This document shows positions 7,780-16,613 of a stretch of 64,000 nt of DNA, one piece after another. How positions within the stretch are numbered: the stretch's first letter is position 1; every line of letters starts with the position of its first letter. The stretch comes from Candidatus Cohnella colombiensis (GTDB lineage: Bacteria; Bacillota; Bacilli; Paenibacillales; Paenibacillaceae): assembly GCA_029203125.1 (NCBI GenBank), contig CP119317.1, positions 2,232,001-2,296,000 on the forward strand, written 5' to 3'. The position numbers were made by a program, and so were the translations under genes. The notes beneath the pieces are model-generated. The model was not told where the DNA came from and did not search any database. It worked only from the letters and a program-made list of their open reading frames with translations.

Positions 7780-9414
7780 TTAAGCTTTTTCAACAAGTCG
7801 TTGTCCACCAGTCACTTCAAAGGGAACATCGATCCAATGGGCAAGCCAGGCAGGCCCATAACGGTTCAACAAATGTATTGTACCATACACTCTTTCTTGT
7901 GGACGATCTAGAGGTTTTAGCGCTTGGTGGATTCGATCCCATTGACGCAATGCAGCATCGTGCTGCTTCGCAAGTGCATCCAACGCTCGCGATTCCATAT
8001 AGTTGATCTGCTCAATGATCTTTTGTTGATTGCCAAGCGCCAAGCTTGTAAGGCCTGGTTGCATCTCCGAAACAGTATCTATAATTGGATCATAGAGCTC
8101 GACGAATTGCTCACGCGCTTGCTGGAATTTCTCCTCAAGCTTCCACTCATCTTGTGCACTTAACCATTGCGTTTTTTTTACTTCCCAATCATTCAACGCT
8201 TCTTCCACAGTTAATTCATATTTCTCCAGTAGCTTTGCCACTTGATTGTCCAAGTACGTGAATGATTGACGCGGTATCAGCAATGGAATTGAACGATTGA
8301 ACAAATGGAACGCTTGACCAAGGATTCCCCAATAGGCAAGCTCAGCAGGTCCGAGTACAGCACCGAGCACTGGAAGCACATAATCCTGCATCAACGGCCT
8401 CGTCAAAGCATTCGTACTCAGCACATCAGGAGATTTGACCGTTAATTCGATCATTTGTTCCTTGGTTAAGGACACGATCCCTTTACGATCCTTAAACCGA
8501 TCTTCATCTTTATGAATCAACAATCTACCTTGATCATGATGGAGAAACAAGTTCGCACTCGCCTGCGCCGTTTGTGCCTGTAAGGGGAATCCACGCTCAG
8601 TGACGCGACACTCCCCCTCCTTCAAAGCCTGTTCTAATTCATTATTCCGCTCTATGAGTTCACGGAACATTGGAGCTTCTAATGCACGCATATTCGGATC
8701 GTCAGCATCAAGTAAAATGAGCCCTTCACGTCCAAACCAATCCGCTAGCAACCTTGCAAATGCTAGGCTAAGCGTTGGGGCGTCAGTTACATGACTTTTC
8801 AATCGTTGAAGCAGTGCTGGCTTATACTCCGTATCCGGCAATTGCTGTGCTAGCTCCTGCAAAGCAGACCGCCAATCCTCAGACGTGAGCGACGTTCTGC
8901 TTACCGCTAGACGCGGACCATCCGGCCGTTCAATGCGAACACGCCTTACATGGCCTTCATAGGAATGGATATTCACATGGTTCGCTTCATCGTAGTCATG
9001 ATCTTCTCCTGCGATCCAGAACACAGGAATGACAGGTCGATTTAATATTTTCGAAGCATGTCGAGCAGCTTGTACTACCGTTAATGCCTTGTAGAAAATA
9101 AGTAAAGCGCCGCCAAATAGCCCTGCCTGCTGCCCACCTACAATGACGAGAGCACCCTCTTGTTCGAGTTGATCCAACGAGGCTAATGCCTCCGGATATG
9201 TAGGTAATTGCGCTTGATAGCTACGAAGTGCCGCAGCAACTTGTTTCATATTGGCTCGGTGATCCGTAGTTTGATCTAATACTGTTGCACGATGCTTCCA
9301 ATGTTCTTCATTTGAAACATGCGATCCAAACAACTCCACCGCATTAGAGTGACCTCGTCGATATTGCTCAGCAATTGAAGAGGACTGCTGTTCATTAATT
9401 GTAATTATATTCAA
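7780..9414 (-). CDS. bshC: Bacillithiol synthase BshC (cysteine-adding enzyme)
   Basis: The last enzyme of bacillithiol synthesis, thought to join cysteine to glucosaminyl malate. The protein matches the BshC pattern: VIVGGQQAGLFGGALLIFYKALTVV, PVIPVFWIAGEDHDYDEANHV and a long coiled-coil C-terminal half. I chose the TTG start at 9414 (LNIITINEQQ, 544 residues, the usual family length) because GGGGGA lies 9 bases upstream. The open frame continues upstream to 9480 but without a convincing ribosome binding site. Its position near the mra cluster matches yllA in Bacillus. Confidence 0.9.
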   Translation of the reverse strand: MNIITINEQQSSSIAEQYRRGHSNAVELFGSHVSNEEHWKHRATVLDQTTDHRANMKQVAAALRSYQAQLPTYPEALASLDQLEQEGALVIVGGQQAGLFGGALLIFYKALTVVQAARHASKILNRPVIPVFWIAGEDHDYDEANHVNIHSYEGHVRRVRIERPDGPRLAVSRTSLTSEDWRSALQELAQQLPDTEYKPALLQRLKSHVTDAPTLSLAFARLLADWFGREGLILLDADDPNMRALEAPMFRELIERNNELEQALKEGECRVTERGFPLQAQTAQASANLFLHHDQGRLLIHKDEDRFKDRKGIVSLTKEQMIELTVKSPDVLSTNALTRPLMQDYVLPVLGAVLGPAELAYWGILGQAFHLFNRSIPLLIPRQSFTYLDNQVAKLLEKYELTVEEALNDWEVKKTQWLSAQDEWKLEEKFQQAREQFVELYDPIIDTVSEMQPGLTSLALGNQQKIIEQINYMESRALDALAKQHDAALRQWDRIHQALKPLDRPQERVYGTIHLLNRYGPAWLAHWIDVPFEVTGGQRLVEKA

Positions 9415-9576
9415 AGGGAGTTTTCCCCCATTCTGTCGATTGACCATCATTTTTGATTGTACACAATTGGCACTATTCACGTCAAAGTTAATAATCGCTC
9501 TTGTTAGATCAACTAGTACAATAATAAGCCCACTTTCAGCATTTGCTGACAGCAGGCCTATCGTTTACTCGTCTAT

Positions 9577-9972
9577 TCATTTTGTAAGTGTAGGCCAAAT
9601 TAACTCCAGCGGAGTCAATAAAACGTATAGAATTGTTAATATGAAAAAGCTCAATCTCCAAATCACTTTCACAATCTTAGTTGCATCCACTTTACCTTTT
9701 TCACGGTTCTGAGCGTTACCTAACAGCCCTCCCGCTATGAGCATTACTAACACGATAAAATATAAACTCAGTCCAATACCGAGTCGACCATTCAGCATTG
9801 CGGCCACACAGCCAAGCAGAAAGGCTGTCGTCACATCCATCGCCAGTCTAATTGCTCGTTTCCGATCACCGTGAATTGCAACAGACGTTACGACGACAAG
9901 CACGAACGGAATGATGGGTAGAAGTGCAATTACACCATAAACTTGGACTAAAGAATGAAAAATGGAGCTCAT
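9577..9972 (-). CDS. DUF3397 family membrane protein
   Basis: 131 residues with four predicted membrane segments (about 10-32, 42-62, 65-85 and 105-128). Size, topology and position between panE and bshC fit the DUF3397 family of Bacillales, whose function is unknown. AGGAGG precedes the start. The stop of panE is only 3 bases upstream, so the two are probably co-transcribed. Confidence 0.75.
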   Translation of the reverse strand: MSSIFHSLVQVYGVIALLPIIPFVLVVVTSVAIHGDRKRAIRLAMDVTTAFLLGCVAAMLNGRLGIGLSLYFIVLVMLIAGGLLGNAQNREKGKVDATKIVKVIWRLSFFILTILYVLLTPLELIWPTLTK

Positions 9973-9975
9973 GCA

Positions 9976-10953
9976 TTATTCCCTCCTGTTCGAATGACTC
10001 GCTTGTATAAGAGCTGTGATCATCGTATTCAAAGGTGCCTCTAAGCCTTGCTGTCTTGCAAGCTGGCAGATCGCACCATTAATCGCGTCAACCTCTGTCA
10101 TACGATTCGCTTTAATGTCCTGAAGCATCGATGACTCGTTATCTTTCGTTTGTTCACAAACTTGCACTACCCATTGCCATAACGATTGTTGTTCCTTCAA
10201 ACCATGGGCTTGCAAGATTACGAACGTCTCTGTAAACAAAGAATGCATGAGTGCAATACGCTCATCTGTGACAATTAAATCTCCATTGGTGACGCGTAAA
10301 AGAGCAGTTAAGGGATTAATTACTGCATTGACAAGCAGCTTTCGCATGACTGCCTCTCTTAATTGATTCGACAAAAAAGCGGTGAATCCTGCCTCTTGAA
10401 GCACACCTTCAACATCATTTATCGTTTTTCTTGAGTCTACAAGCCTATTTGTGTGTTGATTTTCCTGCTGATCTATCATACTGGAGCCCCACTCGCCAAG
10501 CTGCGTTTCACCTTTCCCCGTATGTCGAACCGTCGTCCCATTCAGGCGCAGTGCAGCTTCTGTCGTTACTGCAACAACAATATGGCGATTCGGTAGCTCC
10601 TGCTGTAATCGTTCGACATGACCGATTCCATTCTGAAATAACACCAATGATCCGCCGACAGGGACCGTCCTTGCTAACTGCTTATAAAGTTCTGATGTTA
10701 ATGCAGTCTGCTTCACTGCTAGCAATATCGGTCCATGTTTGAAAAAGGTAGCTTCCGTATAATGCACCGCAAATACACGACTTTGATGTAGGGTCATCCC
10801 CGTCGGATCTTCTAACGTTATTCCATATCTATTAAGATCGTCCGCCTGCCGCTGCGTTCTTGTCCAAATCGTCACATCATAACCTGCAGCGGATAGCTTT
10901 CCCGCGAGCAGTAAGCCAATCGATCCACCACCGATTACTCCAACCGCTGACAT
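9976..10953 (-). CDS. panE: 2-dehydropantoate 2-reductase
   Basis: NADPH-dependent reduction of ketopantoate to pantoate in vitamin B5 and CoA synthesis. The 325-residue protein starts MSAVGVIGGGSIGLLLAGKL, the GxGxxG nucleotide fold. KQTALTSEL and LFQNGIGH follow, and the C-terminal helical domain carries the family KLLVNAVINPLTALLRVTNG segment. The start at 10953 has GAGG 6 bases upstream; the ATG at 10965 has its GAG directly against it. B. subtilis has the same order rsfA-ylbP-panE. Confidence 0.9.
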   Translation of the reverse strand: MSAVGVIGGGSIGLLLAGKLSAAGYDVTIWTRTQRQADDLNRYGITLEDPTGMTLHQSRVFAVHYTEATFFKHGPILLAVKQTALTSELYKQLARTVPVGGSLVLFQNGIGHVERLQQELPNRHIVVAVTTEAALRLNGTTVRHTGKGETQLGEWGSSMIDQQENQHTNRLVDSRKTINDVEGVLQEAGFTAFLSNQLREAVMRKLLVNAVINPLTALLRVTNGDLIVTDERIALMHSLFTETFVILQAHGLKEQQSLWQWVVQVCEQTKDNESSMLQDIKANRMTEVDAINGAICQLARQQGLEAPLNTMITALIQASHSNRRE

Positions 10954-10994
10954 ACATATCCTCATCTCTTGCTAGCTTTTCTCTTACAATACCA

Positions 10995-11033
10995 AAGCAA
11001 AGCCCATGAGGATAGTCCTCATGGGCTTTGCTT
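10995..11033 (-). terminator. Inverted repeat after rsfA, probable terminator
   Basis: 18-bp perfect stem (10995-11012 and 11016-11033) with a 3-base loop, starting 3 bases past the rsfA stop. The T-run is weak, so read-through into panE is possible. Confidence 0.6.
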
Positions 11034-11036
11034 GCA

Positions 11037-11684
11037 TTAATCAATCCGTTCCAAGTTACCATTCGCATCCATCTTAAATCTTGGACGGTCCTCATCTATC
11101 TCTTCACTCAAGAAAGCAAGCCGGCGCGCACGGTCCATAATTTGGATCAGTGCCTTGTAATCGTCGTTGACGACACGGTGTTCAGACTGTACTTCATTCA
11201 CTTGCTTTGATAAGCGTTCGTTTCTCTCTCTAAACTCATACAATCGCTCATCCTTATCTTTCAATTCTTTCTCTAGTTGTCGAATTTGCCGGCTCATGTC
11301 CTGTACCGTGCTTTTCCATTGACGTAGATAGCGAATAATCGCTTCTAATGACAATGACTCTGCTGATAATAGTTCAGCCTTCCCTTGTTGATCCACCTCT
11401 TCAATCGCAAAGCGCTCGGCACCTGCAATTGTCGTAACACCTTGCTTCTTTAAATAGTTACGCTTCTGTCGCTGTTGCTTCGCCATCCCAATGGCATCAT
11501 CGTAGCGCTTACGAACGCAGCTATTCCAACGAAATCCGCAAGCGGCGGAAGTGCGCGCGATTCTTTGCCCTACCTCTTCGAACGCGGCCAACTGGGTGCT
11601 GCCGTCCCGGATATGACGTAATGTAACCTCTGCCAAAATGAGATCATCATCCGGGCTCCATGCGTCTTGTCTCACAGCCGTCAT
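11037..11684 (-). CDS. rsfA: RsfA-family prespore transcriptional regulator
   Basis: 215-residue DNA-binding protein. The N-terminal Myb/SANT-like domain (about 5-75) reads AWSPDDDLILAEVTLRHIRDG, then EVGQRIARTSAACGFRWNS and VRKRYDDAI. A coiled coil follows (about 120-175, DMSRQIRQLEKELKDKDERL). In B. subtilis RsfA adjusts sigma-F-dependent genes in the forespore. The ATG at 11684 is chosen: AAGGAGG lies 11 bases before it but only 2 bases before the GTG at 11693. The neighbours panE and bshC match B. subtilis. Confidence 0.88.
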   Translation of the reverse strand: MTAVRQDAWSPDDDLILAEVTLRHIRDGSTQLAAFEEVGQRIARTSAACGFRWNSCVRKRYDDAIGMAKQQRQKRNYLKKQGVTTIAGAERFAIEEVDQQGKAELLSAESLSLEAIIRYLRQWKSTVQDMSRQIRQLEKELKDKDERLYEFRERNERLSKQVNEVQSEHRVVNDDYKALIQIMDRARRLAFLSEEIDEDRPRFKMDANGNLERID

Positions 11685-11911
11685 GGGTGCCACTCCCTCC
11701 TTATCGTCCTGTCATAATGACTATTTACTTCATTTCTATGCCCGCAGTAGAATTCATAGAATCTATCGGATACTTCTATGTATATCCAATTTTCCAATCA
11801 CTATACCTATTTGACAGCAAGCGTACTTTTCAGGACAAATACATATTACAATTGATTGCTACACATACTACCCCAGTGCTGAAAAGTTTGCCAATTCGTC
11901 ACGAGTTTTAG
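11685..11911. other. Intergenic stretch without gene
   Basis: The divergent gap between rsfA and the DUF2626 gene totals 337 bases. Apart from the promoter at 11912-11940 I see no repeat, RNA or start with a ribosome binding site here. The rsfA promoter should lie in this stretch, but I could not place it. Confidence 0.6.
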
Positions 11912-11940
11912 TTTACACCCCAATGTCCAAACGGTATAAT
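11912..11940 (+). promoter_or_regulatory. Sigma-A promoter of the DUF2626 gene
   Basis: TTTACA (11912-11917), a 17-base spacer, and a perfect TATAAT (11935-11940), 81 bases upstream of the start codon. Confidence 0.75.
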
Positions 11941-12021
11941 ATGCTTTAGTAAGCAAGCTCCCTCGGTGTCTTTATGATGCAGATGTAGCTTAGTGAACGT
12001 TGTTAGAGAGGGGGATGCATC

Positions 12022-12258
12022 GTGGCACGTATGTTTCGAGTACTTGGCTTCTGGACATTAGTCATCGGATTAATGGCATTCGCTGGAGATCTGTTTGAGA
12101 TGGCGTTGTTGTTCTTCTTCCAGACTGCTGTATTTTTCTTGTTAGGCTATTTGAATCTTACCGAACGGACGTATATGCTCACTTTCTGGGCCTACATGGT
12201 TCTGTCGTTCCTAGGCTTCACCTACTGGACCATCTTCGAAATGGGTATTCCAGTTTAA
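12022..12258 (+). CDS. DUF2626 family small membrane protein
   Basis: 78 residues, starting at a GTG with GAGAGGGGG upstream. Three hydrophobic segments (about 5-22, 25-43, 50-70) with LNLTERTYMLTFWAYM between them. Length and sequence fit DUF2626, a small membrane family of Bacillales with no known role. It is a single-gene unit, with its own promoter and a strong bidirectional terminator. Confidence 0.8.
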   Translation: MARMFRVLGFWTLVIGLMAFAGDLFEMALLFFFQTAVFFLLGYLNLTERTYMLTFWAYMVLSFLGFTYWTIFEMGIPV

Positions 12259-12272
12259 TCACACAAACGAAT

Positions 12273-12318
12273 AAAAGCCGGGTACCATCAGCCATGAAGC
12301 TGGGGGTACCCGGTTTTA
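12273..12318. terminator. Bidirectional terminator
   Basis: AGCCGGGTACC pairs with GGTACCCGGTTT, and an inner CAGC/GCTG extends the stem. T-rich tracts follow on both strands, so it can serve the DUF2626 gene (+) and the methyltransferase gene (-). Confidence 0.88.
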
Positions 12319-12358
12319 ATTTGGTGTGCAGCATTTATAGATGTATTTGCTTGCTGGA

Positions 12359-13540
12359 TTATTTTCTCGCTAGCACTTGAACTTTAAATAACTCGCTCAT
12401 CCCGTCAGAGAGCAACAGCTGTCTGATCGCACGATTACGTCTCACTTCAGGGTGAAAAGGATCTGTATGCTGATGTGCAGTGAGCTTTGACATGACACCC
12501 GTCTGCACTAAAAAATGCTTCTGCGTGCCATACCACACCTCTTCCCACCCGCAATCCATTGCAACATGGCGAACAAGACTGAAATTGACATGTGCCGTGA
12601 GATCTTGTTCCCCTGGAATGATATATGGATCATTATGCGCGCGATGTTGGTGATAGCAAAGCAAAGTTCCATCCATCCGATGGGAAGCCGTTAACTCTGC
12701 TGTCTCATCTCCATAATCGATCAGGATAACGACAGCTTGATCCATCCTCGTCGTTAATGATCGGATCCAAGTATCTACTTCCAAGTTGATTTCGAATGTC
12801 ATCTGATCAATTAAATCGATCTCATATTCCTGCAACCTAGAAGACCAATTAAGTTCAGGCAAATCAAGATGGCATGGCGCAAACCGTTGCTGCGAATCAT
12901 CCCAATACACACCCCATTCTCGCACTTGGTTGCCCCTGCGAACAATCCGATGAACAGGAAATGCATCAAGCAACTCATTCGCAACAACAATTACCGGTTT
13001 CCCAACCCACGACAGCTGCTCTGCTTCATCTGATGAAATAATTCGCGCCTGGTTTTGTTCGATATAAGTAGCTAACTGCACACCCGCAGTTTCTCTATGC
13101 TCTGGATTCCCTTCAATAAGCGTTAAAGTAAATTGCTTATCCGTCTCCTTATTTTGCGTCAGCTCATCCATCATCTGCCGACTTAGTCTTCCTGTTCCAC
13201 CGCCCCAATCCAACAGTTCAATATGTGTTTCGTGAGCGAATCTCTCCTGACAAACTTGCAAAATATAAGCAGCCAATTGGGCACCCATTAAATCACCAAT
13301 ATAAGCACTCGTATAGAAATCTCCCTGCCGCCCGATTCTCGACGAACCAGAGCGATAATATCCAAATTCGTGATGATATAGACAAAGTGTCATATACTGA
13401 TAGAAGGAAATCGCTTTTACGGCAGTTCCCTGGGCAATCGTACCTCTACTTATCGTTTCAGAAAGGATTTGCCTAATGTGCTGAGTCAATGCATTTGGTT
13501 GTTCCAGTGCGTCCACACCTTTCGCCATATCATCTGTCAT
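12359..13540 (-). CDS. MidA/NDUFAF7-family SAM-dependent methyltransferase
   Basis: 393 residues of the DUF185 family (mitochondrial NDUFAF7 relatives methylate an arginine of complex I; the bacterial substrate is unknown). Seen: FYQYMTLCLYHHEFGYY near the N-terminus, GDFYTSAYIGDLMGAQLA, the SAM loop LLDWGGGTGRLSRQM and VVANELLDAFPVHRIV. The start is uncertain: the first ATG (13540) has no clear ribosome binding site, and a TATAAT-like element overlaps it. A start a few codons later, such as 13528, is possible. It is divergent from the next gene with only 46 bases between. Confidence 0.82.
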   Translation of the reverse strand: MTDDMAKGVDALEQPNALTQHIRQILSETISRGTIAQGTAVKAISFYQYMTLCLYHHEFGYYRSGSSRIGRQGDFYTSAYIGDLMGAQLAAYILQVCQERFAHETHIELLDWGGGTGRLSRQMMDELTQNKETDKQFTLTLIEGNPEHRETAGVQLATYIEQNQARIISSDEAEQLSWVGKPVIVVANELLDAFPVHRIVRRGNQVREWGVYWDDSQQRFAPCHLDLPELNWSSRLQEYEIDLIDQMTFEINLEVDTWIRSLTTRMDQAVVILIDYGDETAELTASHRMDGTLLCYHQHRAHNDPYIIPGEQDLTAHVNFSLVRHVAMDCGWEEVWYGTQKHFLVQTGVMSKLTAHQHTDPFHPEVRRNRAIRQLLLSDGMSELFKVQVLARK

Positions 13541-13586
13541 ATTATAATAACATAGGTACAGACGAGCGCGTGAAGGAGGGCATCAG

Positions 13587-14669
13587 ATGCGTAAAATAAG
13601 GTGGACTGTACTCTTTACATTAGTCCTTTTACAAGTTGTCTCTAGAGCTGGAGCGCTTCACCCGGTCTATGCGGAACCACTCCCTGATGAGACAAAAAAA
13701 TTACTAGAACAAGGTTTATCTCTTGTTGAATTAGATCGAGAAATCGAGCGAATCTCGAACCTGCAAGTTCAAACAGAGGCTTCGATAAGAGCTAGTGAGC
13801 AACAGCTTCATAAGCAAGAACTCGCCATTACTGTACAACAAGAGAAAGCAGATCGCGTGCTGCGCTCCTATTATATGGGCTATAAAGATTTTTTACTTAA
13901 CGCACTACTATCTGCAAACTCGCTATCTCAATTGCTAGAGGTTTGGGATACGATGGATCTCATTCTCGAATCTGATCATCAAACGATGAACAACTATGGT
14001 GAACAATATCGCGCAATTAAACAGGGTTATGAAGAGCTGAAACAACACAAAGATGATCTCGCCGATGTAGGCAGTCAATTAATTAAGCAGCGTGAGCGCC
14101 TTGTTGCATTACAGCGTGAAATCGATTTAGCTTTATCGCAAAGTGGTCAAGAGATGATGCTGCTTCGTCTCATGGAGGAGCTTCAGGCATATTGGCGTAA
14201 TGTGGGGTTATTCGAGGTAAAGCAACACTTCAAAGCACTTGCGGGTGCAATGAATGAATTGCCTGAATGGATTAAAGAAACACCCGGAATCGTTCAATCG
14301 ACCGGATTGAAAACGAAAATAACGATAACAGACAAGCAACTTAATGAGTTTGTTCGATCGAAGGATTCACGCTTTAACGACTTCAACTTTACTTTTCAAG
14401 ACGGATTATTGACGATGGAAGGTGACAACGGCAACATTCAAGTAAAAATCCAAGGTCATTATACGATTGAAGAAGCTCCAGAAAATGCGATGTTGTTTCA
14501 TGTAGATTTACTTCAGTTCAATGGACTAACTTTGCCGGATACTACCCGGGCTGAACTTGAACGTGAATTTGATCTTGGTTTTTATCCACAAAAGCTAATC
14601 AAGTTTATCAAAGCCAAAAGCGTCTCCATAGAAGATGGCACACTCACCGTACTCTTATCGCTCGGTTAA
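13587..14669 (+). CDS. Secreted coiled-coil protein of unknown function
   Basis: 360 residues. A signal peptide (about 1-30, likely cut after HPVYA) is followed by a long coiled coil (about 35-200) resembling the N-terminal part of PcsB/CwlO-type hydrolases (LDREIERISNLQVQTEASI, SYYMGYKDFLLNALLSANSLSQLLEVWD). No NlpC/P60 or peptidase domain follows. The C-terminal half (about 215-360) is mixed alpha/beta (TGLKTKITITDKQLNEFV) and I do not recognise it. It could be a regulator of wall hydrolases, but that is only analogy. AAGGAGG precedes the start. The stop codon overlaps that of the convergent gene. Confidence 0.75.
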   Translation: MRKIRWTVLFTLVLLQVVSRAGALHPVYAEPLPDETKKLLEQGLSLVELDREIERISNLQVQTEASIRASEQQLHKQELAITVQQEKADRVLRSYYMGYKDFLLNALLSANSLSQLLEVWDTMDLILESDHQTMNNYGEQYRAIKQGYEELKQHKDDLADVGSQLIKQRERLVALQREIDLALSQSGQEMMLLRLMEELQAYWRNVGLFEVKQHFKALAGAMNELPEWIKETPGIVQSTGLKTKITITDKQLNEFVRSKDSRFNDFNFTFQDGLLTMEGDNGNIQVKIQGHYTIEEAPENAMLFHVDLLQFNGLTLPDTTRAELEREFDLGFYPQKLIKFIKAKSVSIEDGTLTVLLSLG

Positions 14670-15955
14670 GCGACTGGGGTCCACAGTCGCTTCCAATCTT
14701 CACTTGTAAGCAACCCCTCTGCAAACTTATTCCACATATTACCGAGCTCTGTCAATCGCAACACCATCTCAGGATCAGACGTGCTCGGAGCCACACTAGG
14801 GAAAGCTTGTTCATTCCGATTCGGGAGCAGCTTTGATAAATTCGCTATGGAATCATAGATCGATCGATATACGGGCAATACTTGCAATTCATTATAATTT
14901 TCCAGTTGAATATTAGACTCCGTCATCTCTGAAATCCAGATATGAGCAGCCTCATCTTCCGTTGTATGTGATGAAATGGCGTAGCTCATACCCCGTGGCC
15001 ATACATAAGGAAGCTCCCATGATGAAGCATCCACTTCGAAATTGAGCTTTTCCGAGGATTCAAGTTCACTCATGAACTTCATCGCTTTAGAGTAAGGGAC
15101 AACACTGACAAGTGAATCATTATCCATTAACCGTTGATTCGATACTTCAACAGAACTTAATAAGCGGATGCCTGAGCGATAGGTTTCTATCAACTGAAGC
15201 GCTTCGATAATTGCAGCTTTATCATCTTGTTGTTCGCTTTCATTCCATATGCCATCTGTTTGCTCATCCGTAACATTCTCGATCCAGGAAAGCAGAGCGA
15301 TCGGATCAGATGGATCTATAGTGAGCCACGAATGCTCACCCTCCACCTGCGTGCTAATCGCTGCAACTGCTGCCCATTGCTCCTTAGATATCGGAAACTC
15401 AACTTCTTGTCCAAGCCAACTATGTAACAACGCCACATTCCAAACGAGCACATAAGGATCATAATAAAGTGGAACGCCCCATGTATAGCCATTCCATCTC
15501 AATGGAGCAGCCAATGCATCGAATTGTTCTGCTAATGCTTTACCGACAAAAGCCGCATCGGCAGGTAGCAAATAACCAGACACAGCGAATTCTTTCACCC
15601 AATCGGTTTGTAGTAGCACAACGTCTGCCGCTTCTTTCATTTTCAGCGACTGCTTTATCGTGCTGTATAAATCTTTATCCTCAAGTCGAATAAACGTCAC
15701 CCCGATATCCCGATGACGCTTATTAAATAATAGGTTTTGTTCCATAAGCAATTGAAACTCAGTCTCGTCCATTGCTACTGCAACTGTTATGGACACAGGC
15801 TCCATCAAGGTCTCTTCTGGTGTTATAGCGGCTAGGTTCCCCTCAGGGATCGCTACCGTTGGAGAAACAGGCTCAGGCACATTTGTCCAAGGTGATAGCA
15901 ATACAACCATCATACCAAGTAATATAACAACTAAGGCAGACTTGCGACGTGCCAA
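14666..15955 (-). CDS. Membrane-anchored extracellular solute-binding-like protein
   Basis: An N-terminal membrane anchor (ALVVILLGMMVVLLSPW) is followed by a fold typical of type 1 ABC sugar-binding proteins: ISITV-type opening, ADVVLLQTDWVKEFAVSGYLLPAD, RWNGYTWGVPLYYDPYVLVWN and a GMSYAISSHT segment. There is no lipobox cysteine and no transporter gene nearby, so uptake is not assured; a sensory or orphan role is possible. I prefer the TTG start at 15955 (429 residues), with AAGGTG 6 bases upstream. The ATG at 16006 has no ribosome binding site, and a palindrome lies between the two. Confidence 0.7.
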   Translation of the reverse strand: MARRKSALVVILLGMMVVLLSPWTNVPEPVSPTVAIPEGNLAAITPEETLMEPVSITVAVAMDETEFQLLMEQNLLFNKRHRDIGVTFIRLEDKDLYSTIKQSLKMKEAADVVLLQTDWVKEFAVSGYLLPADAAFVGKALAEQFDALAAPLRWNGYTWGVPLYYDPYVLVWNVALLHSWLGQEVEFPISKEQWAAVAAISTQVEGEHSWLTIDPSDPIALLSWIENVTDEQTDGIWNESEQQDDKAAIIEALQLIETYRSGIRLLSSVEVSNQRLMDNDSLVSVVPYSKAMKFMSELESSEKLNFEVDASSWELPYVWPRGMSYAISSHTTEDEAAHIWISEMTESNIQLENYNELQVLPVYRSIYDSIANLSKLLPNRNEQAFPSVAPSTSDPEMVLRLTELGNMWNKFAEGLLTSEDWKRLWTPVA

Positions 15956-15978
15956 AGCCTTCACCTTTTTCCGATAAA

Positions 15979-15999
15979 TTAAGAGAATGTGTCTCTTAA
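15979..15999. promoter_or_regulatory. Inverted repeat TTAAGAGA-N5-TCTCTTAA
   Basis: 8-bp perfect arms 24 bases upstream of the preferred TTG start of the solute-binding-like gene. It could be an operator or a leader hairpin; nothing further is visible. Confidence 0.4.
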
Positions 16000-16103
16000 C
16001 TCTCATGATAACAGGATCAGATGGCCGTGTCGCGTTATTTCAACATTGTAGAACGAGAAATATCCGACATAACGTGTTAAAATGATTGAAAGGGGCGAAC
16101 AAC

Positions 16104-16613
16104 ATGATGCGGACTGAGCGACTAATACGGATGGCTGGACTGGAAGTTATGATTCTCGATCATCCACTTGAAGGCGGCATAGAAGCCGTGATGGCTATGC
16201 TACGACAACGCGATCTATCATTCGACCAGTACGAGGAGCTATTCATCTTCGAATCGGAAACACAACTAAACAGCGCGATACAATGGCTGGAAGCGCAAGA
16301 CATTGAGACCATTCGGTGCGAGCTTATGCTTTTACCTAGTGACCGTGTCACAGCAGGTGAGCTATTCGAGGACTATATCATCCATTCCAAGCAAAATCAT
16401 GTCTATCTCGATTTAGCTATATCTGCAATCTTCTCTCTAGAAGAGAAACAGCCCGGAGCGGAACCCGTCCAGGCTGCTTGGCAATTAGAAGAGCACTTAA
16501 TTGGCACAATAAAGCTCGATCATGAACAGATGTACTTGATCGATCGTCAGCTTGTCGAGCTAGCAGATCGGATTGCGCACGCCTACGGCTGTCAGACAAG
16601 CTGGCAAGCTTAG
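16104..16613 (+). CDS. Hypothetical protein
   Basis: 169 residues from the ATG at 16104, with AAAGGGG 8 bases upstream. It appears soluble, acidic and mostly alpha/beta, with no signal peptide or membrane segment. I do not recognise the family. Seen: LEVMILDHPLEGGIEAVMAML near the start and an acidic helical C-terminus (EEHLIGTIKLDHEQMYLIDRQL). It is convergent with the PhoH gene, and their stop codons overlap within four bases. Confidence 0.7.
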   Translation: MMRTERLIRMAGLEVMILDHPLEGGIEAVMAMLRQRDLSFDQYEELFIFESETQLNSAIQWLEAQDIETIRCELMLLPSDRVTAGELFEDYIIHSKQNHVYLDLAISAIFSLEEKQPGAEPVQAAWQLEEHLIGTIKLDHEQMYLIDRQLVELADRIAHAYGCQTSWQA

